A DNA stretch of 17,456 nt from DATBMY01 sp036554605 (GTDB taxonomy: Bacteria > Acidobacteriota > Blastocatellia > UBA7656), in the NCBI GenBank assembly GCA_036554605.1, contig DATBMY010000165.1, positions 1-17,456 on the forward strand, written 5' to 3'. The translations under genes were made by a program, and so were the position numbers. The notes under the pieces are model-generated. The model searched no databases and was not told the origin of the DNA. It was given only the letters and a program-made list of their open reading frames with translations. Positions 15,959 through 17,456 of this stretch are shown piece by piece (position 1 is the first letter of the stretch; every line of letters begins with the position of its first letter).

Positions 15959-16702
15959 TTAATCCCGCCCGTCGCGGCGCGCCCTTAGGATCAGAAAGTA
16001 ATCCATGCCGTCGGGCTTTACGAAATCGTATTGCTCGACCTTCTCGAAACCCGCGCGCGCGGCCTCTTCTATCACCGTGCTGCTATCTATGCCGTGATCG
16101 CCGCCGTCGCCGTCGCGGTCAATTATTCCAAGCAGCGCGCCCGGCTTCATCGCCGCGCGCAGGTTCGCGAGCAGCCGTATGGGCTCGGCAATCTCGTGAT
16201 AGGTCTTCAACATCAGCACCGCCTCGACGCTCGACGGCGCGAGCATCGGATCATCTTCTTTGCCGAGCACGGTCCGAATATTGGCAAGCCCCTCTCTCGA
16301 TGCCCGCTCACGTATGTGCGCGATATATTCAGGGTTTATCTCAACGGCAAAGACCGCGCCGCCAGTCCCGACGCGCGAGGCCGCCCGCACCGTGAACCAG
16401 CCCGACCCCGCGCCTATGTCGGCGACCGAGGAGCCTTCTTTTATATTGAGCAGGTCCATCACCCTGTTGATCTGTAATCGCTCGGCGCGTTTTTCATCTT
16501 CGAAAATCGAGAGATCGCCTTTATAAGGCTCGCTCGTCGGCCGCGATATGCTGTCGCCTTTTTCGCTCCGCTGCGCGCGCGAAGATTGCCACGCTGTCTG
16601 AGCCTGGCGGTTCTGCTCGGCGACATTCGCCGGAATCATCAAGAACAGAGTGATCAGGATGAGCCGGACCATATGGCGGGTGCGCAGATGAATCGAATGC
16701 AT
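15959..16702 (-). CDS. Class I SAM-dependent methyltransferase with an N-terminal signal sequence
   Basis: A 247-residue protein. Residues 1-28 read as a signal peptide or anchor: basic start RTRHMVR, hydrophobic LILITLFLMIP, then ANVAEQ as a likely cleavage site. Residues 38-65 form a polar linker. The Rossmann fold shows motif I VADIGAGSG (93-101), acidic Glu121 at the end of strand 2 (FAVEINPEY), DDPML, a MLKTYHE strand, MKPGALLGIIDRD and a final YFLILRA strand. The SAM-binding residues look intact. An exported methyltransferase is puzzling because SAM is cytosolic; it may instead be anchored facing inward. ATG 16702 has AGGAG 7 nt upstream, which supports keeping the hydrophobic N-terminus. 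First gene of the minus-strand operon; divergent from pepE. Confidence 0.88.
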   Translation of the reverse strand: MHSIHLRTRHMVRLILITLFLMIPANVAEQNRQAQTAWQSSRAQRSEKGDSISRPTSEPYKGDLSIFEDEKRAERLQINRVMDLLNIKEGSSVADIGAGSGWFTVRAASRVGTGGAVFAVEINPEYIAHIRERASREGLANIRTVLGKEDDPMLAPSSVEAVLMLKTYHEIAEPIRLLANLRAAMKPGALLGIIDRDGDGGDHGIDSSTVIEEAARAGFEKVEQYDFVKPDGMDYFLILRARRDGRD

Positions 16703-16719
16703 TACAATCTCCTGTTGCC

Positions 16720-16727
16720 ATTATAAT
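16720..16727. promoter_or_regulatory. Shared -10-like element between divergent genes
   Basis: The palindrome ATTATAAT gives TATAAT on the plus strand (16722-16727, toward pepE) and on the minus strand (16725-16720, toward the methyltransferase). The 53-bp gap lacks good -35 matches for either direction, so only the -10 is supported. Confidence 0.4.
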
Positions 16728-16755
16728 AGCGCGGCCAAACATGGGAGGACAGGAT

Positions 16756-17456
16756 ATGCCGGAAAAGCGACTGTTGTTGCTCAGCAATTCAAAGAATGCC
16801 GGGTCGGGTTATCTCGACCACGCCGAGCAGCACATAAAAGACTTCTTCGGCCAAGATATTCGCCAGATACTCTTCGTGCCCTTCGCTTCGGTGCGAGTCT
16901 CGTTTGACGACTTTGCCGCGATAGTTGACGAGCGGTTCCGGCGCATGGGCTATGAGCTGCGCCCGGCGCACCGCGAGGCGAATGCGCTGAGCGCCGTCAA
17001 CGAGGCGGAGGCCATAGCCGTGGCCGGGGGAAATACCTTTCATCTGCTCAGCCACATCTATAAGCATGATTTACTGGAAGCCATAAGATCGCGCGTTGAA
17101 GCGGGCGCGCCCTACATAGGATGGAGCGCCGGCTCGAACGCCGCCTGTCCTACGATCAAGACGACTAACGATATGCCCATAGTCGAGCCGCCGAGTTTCA
17201 ACGCTCTCGGCCTGGTGCCGTTTCAGATCAATCCCCATTACCTGGATCCGATCCCCGGGTCCACTCACATGGGCGAAACCCGCGAGGACCGGATCGCCGA
17301 GTTTCACGAAGAGAACGAAGCGCCGGTCGTCGGCCTCCGGGAAGGCGCGTGGTTGAAGGTCGAGAGCGGTGGCGTGCACCTGGAGGGGACCGCCGGAGCG
17401 CGCTTGTTCAGGCGCGGCCGGGAGGCGATCGAGGTGGCCCCGGGGTCGCGGATCGA
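16756..17456 (+). CDS. pepE: Peptidase E (alpha-aspartyl dipeptidase), 3' partial
   Basis: Family S51 cytosolic dipeptidase that cleaves N-terminal Asp-X dipeptides. The protein runs 233 codons to the window edge without a stop; Salmonella PepE has about 229, so little should be missing. Visible are RLLLLSNS, the VAGGNTFHLL loop, the nucleophile elbow GWSAGSN (Ser124), INPHY (His161) and LREGAWL (Glu196). The spacings Ser to His (37) and His to Glu (35) equal those of the known Ser120-His157-Glu192 triad. ATG 16756 has GGAGG spaced 7 nt; an in-frame ATG at 16741 would sit upstream of that site and is not favoured. It is divergent from the methyltransferase, with a 53-bp gap. A role in peptide recycling is inferred. 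Confidence 0.95.
   Translation, partial: MPEKRLLLLSNSKNAGSGYLDHAEQHIKDFFGQDIRQILFVPFASVRVSFDDFAAIVDERFRRMGYELRPAHREANALSAVNEAEAIAVAGGNTFHLLSHIYKHDLLEAIRSRVEAGAPYIGWSAGSNAACPTIKTTNDMPIVEPPSFNALGLVPFQINPHYLDPIPGSTHMGETREDRIAEFHEENEAPVVGLREGAWLKVESGGVHLEGTAGARLFRRGREAIEVAPGSRI

Overview
The window looks like a chromosomal segment of a GC-rich, Gram-negative-type bacterium, most plausibly an Acidobacteriota member (Blastocatellia-like). This lineage call is inference. It rests on the mix of a two-component-type propeller sensor, a eukaryotic-like Ser/Thr kinase fused to a STAND ATPase, several Sec-exported enzymes (PqaA-like hydrolase, PHP protein, exported methyltransferase), an Asn/Ala-rich cytochrome c lipoprotein, and GC-rich coding that still uses ATA isoleucine codons freely. 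No 16S rRNA, tRNA, phage, IS element or CRISPR array was seen. Genes are tightly packed, and the longest stretch between the clearly recognisable genes (5108-5383) holds a promoter and a probable small ORF.

Layout. (1) 1-4423, plus strand: a two-gene signalling module. The first gene is cut by the left window edge and encodes beta-propeller repeats, a Y_Y_Y-like domain, one membrane helix and a cytoplasmic STAND/AAA-type ATPase with a winged-helix-like tail. The second encodes a related STAND ATPase fused to a C-terminal, apparently active Ser/Thr kinase. An 18-bp inverted repeat lies between them. (2) 4439-5353, minus strand: a near-consensus promoter, a 61-codon small ORF and a six-helix membrane protein of unknown function. 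(3) 5384-7667, minus strand: feoA-feoB ferrous iron uptake with a Fur-like operator. (4) 7719-11279, minus strand: housekeeping genes, namely glyQS (glycyl-tRNA synthetase), a c-type cytochrome lipoprotein, and an HD-domain CCA-adding/poly(A) polymerase-family enzyme. (5) 11392-12753, plus strand: a TIM-barrel sugar isomerase/epimerase with its own promoter, ending in an intrinsic terminator. (6) 12761-16702, minus strand: a probable operon of exported methyltransferase, exported PHP-domain protein, exported PqaA-like alpha/beta hydrolase and a DUF1992 protein. (7) 16756 to the right edge, plus strand: peptidase E (pepE) with an intact Ser-His-Glu triad, cut just before its end.

How the genes may work together. 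The best candidate for something undescribed is region 1. A propeller/Y_Y_Y receptor normally feeds a histidine kinase or a GGDEF output. Here it feeds a STAND ATPase, and the adjacent gene carries a paralogous STAND ATPase coupled to a Ser/Thr kinase. The simple hypothesis is ligand sensing outside the cytoplasm, nucleotide-dependent assembly of the two related ATPases, then Ser/Thr phosphorylation. Only the domains and adjacency are seen; the coupling is inference. Other points worth a look are the FeoB G4 motif with Thr in place of Asn, the exported SAM-type methyltransferase, and the small ORF with its own promoter.
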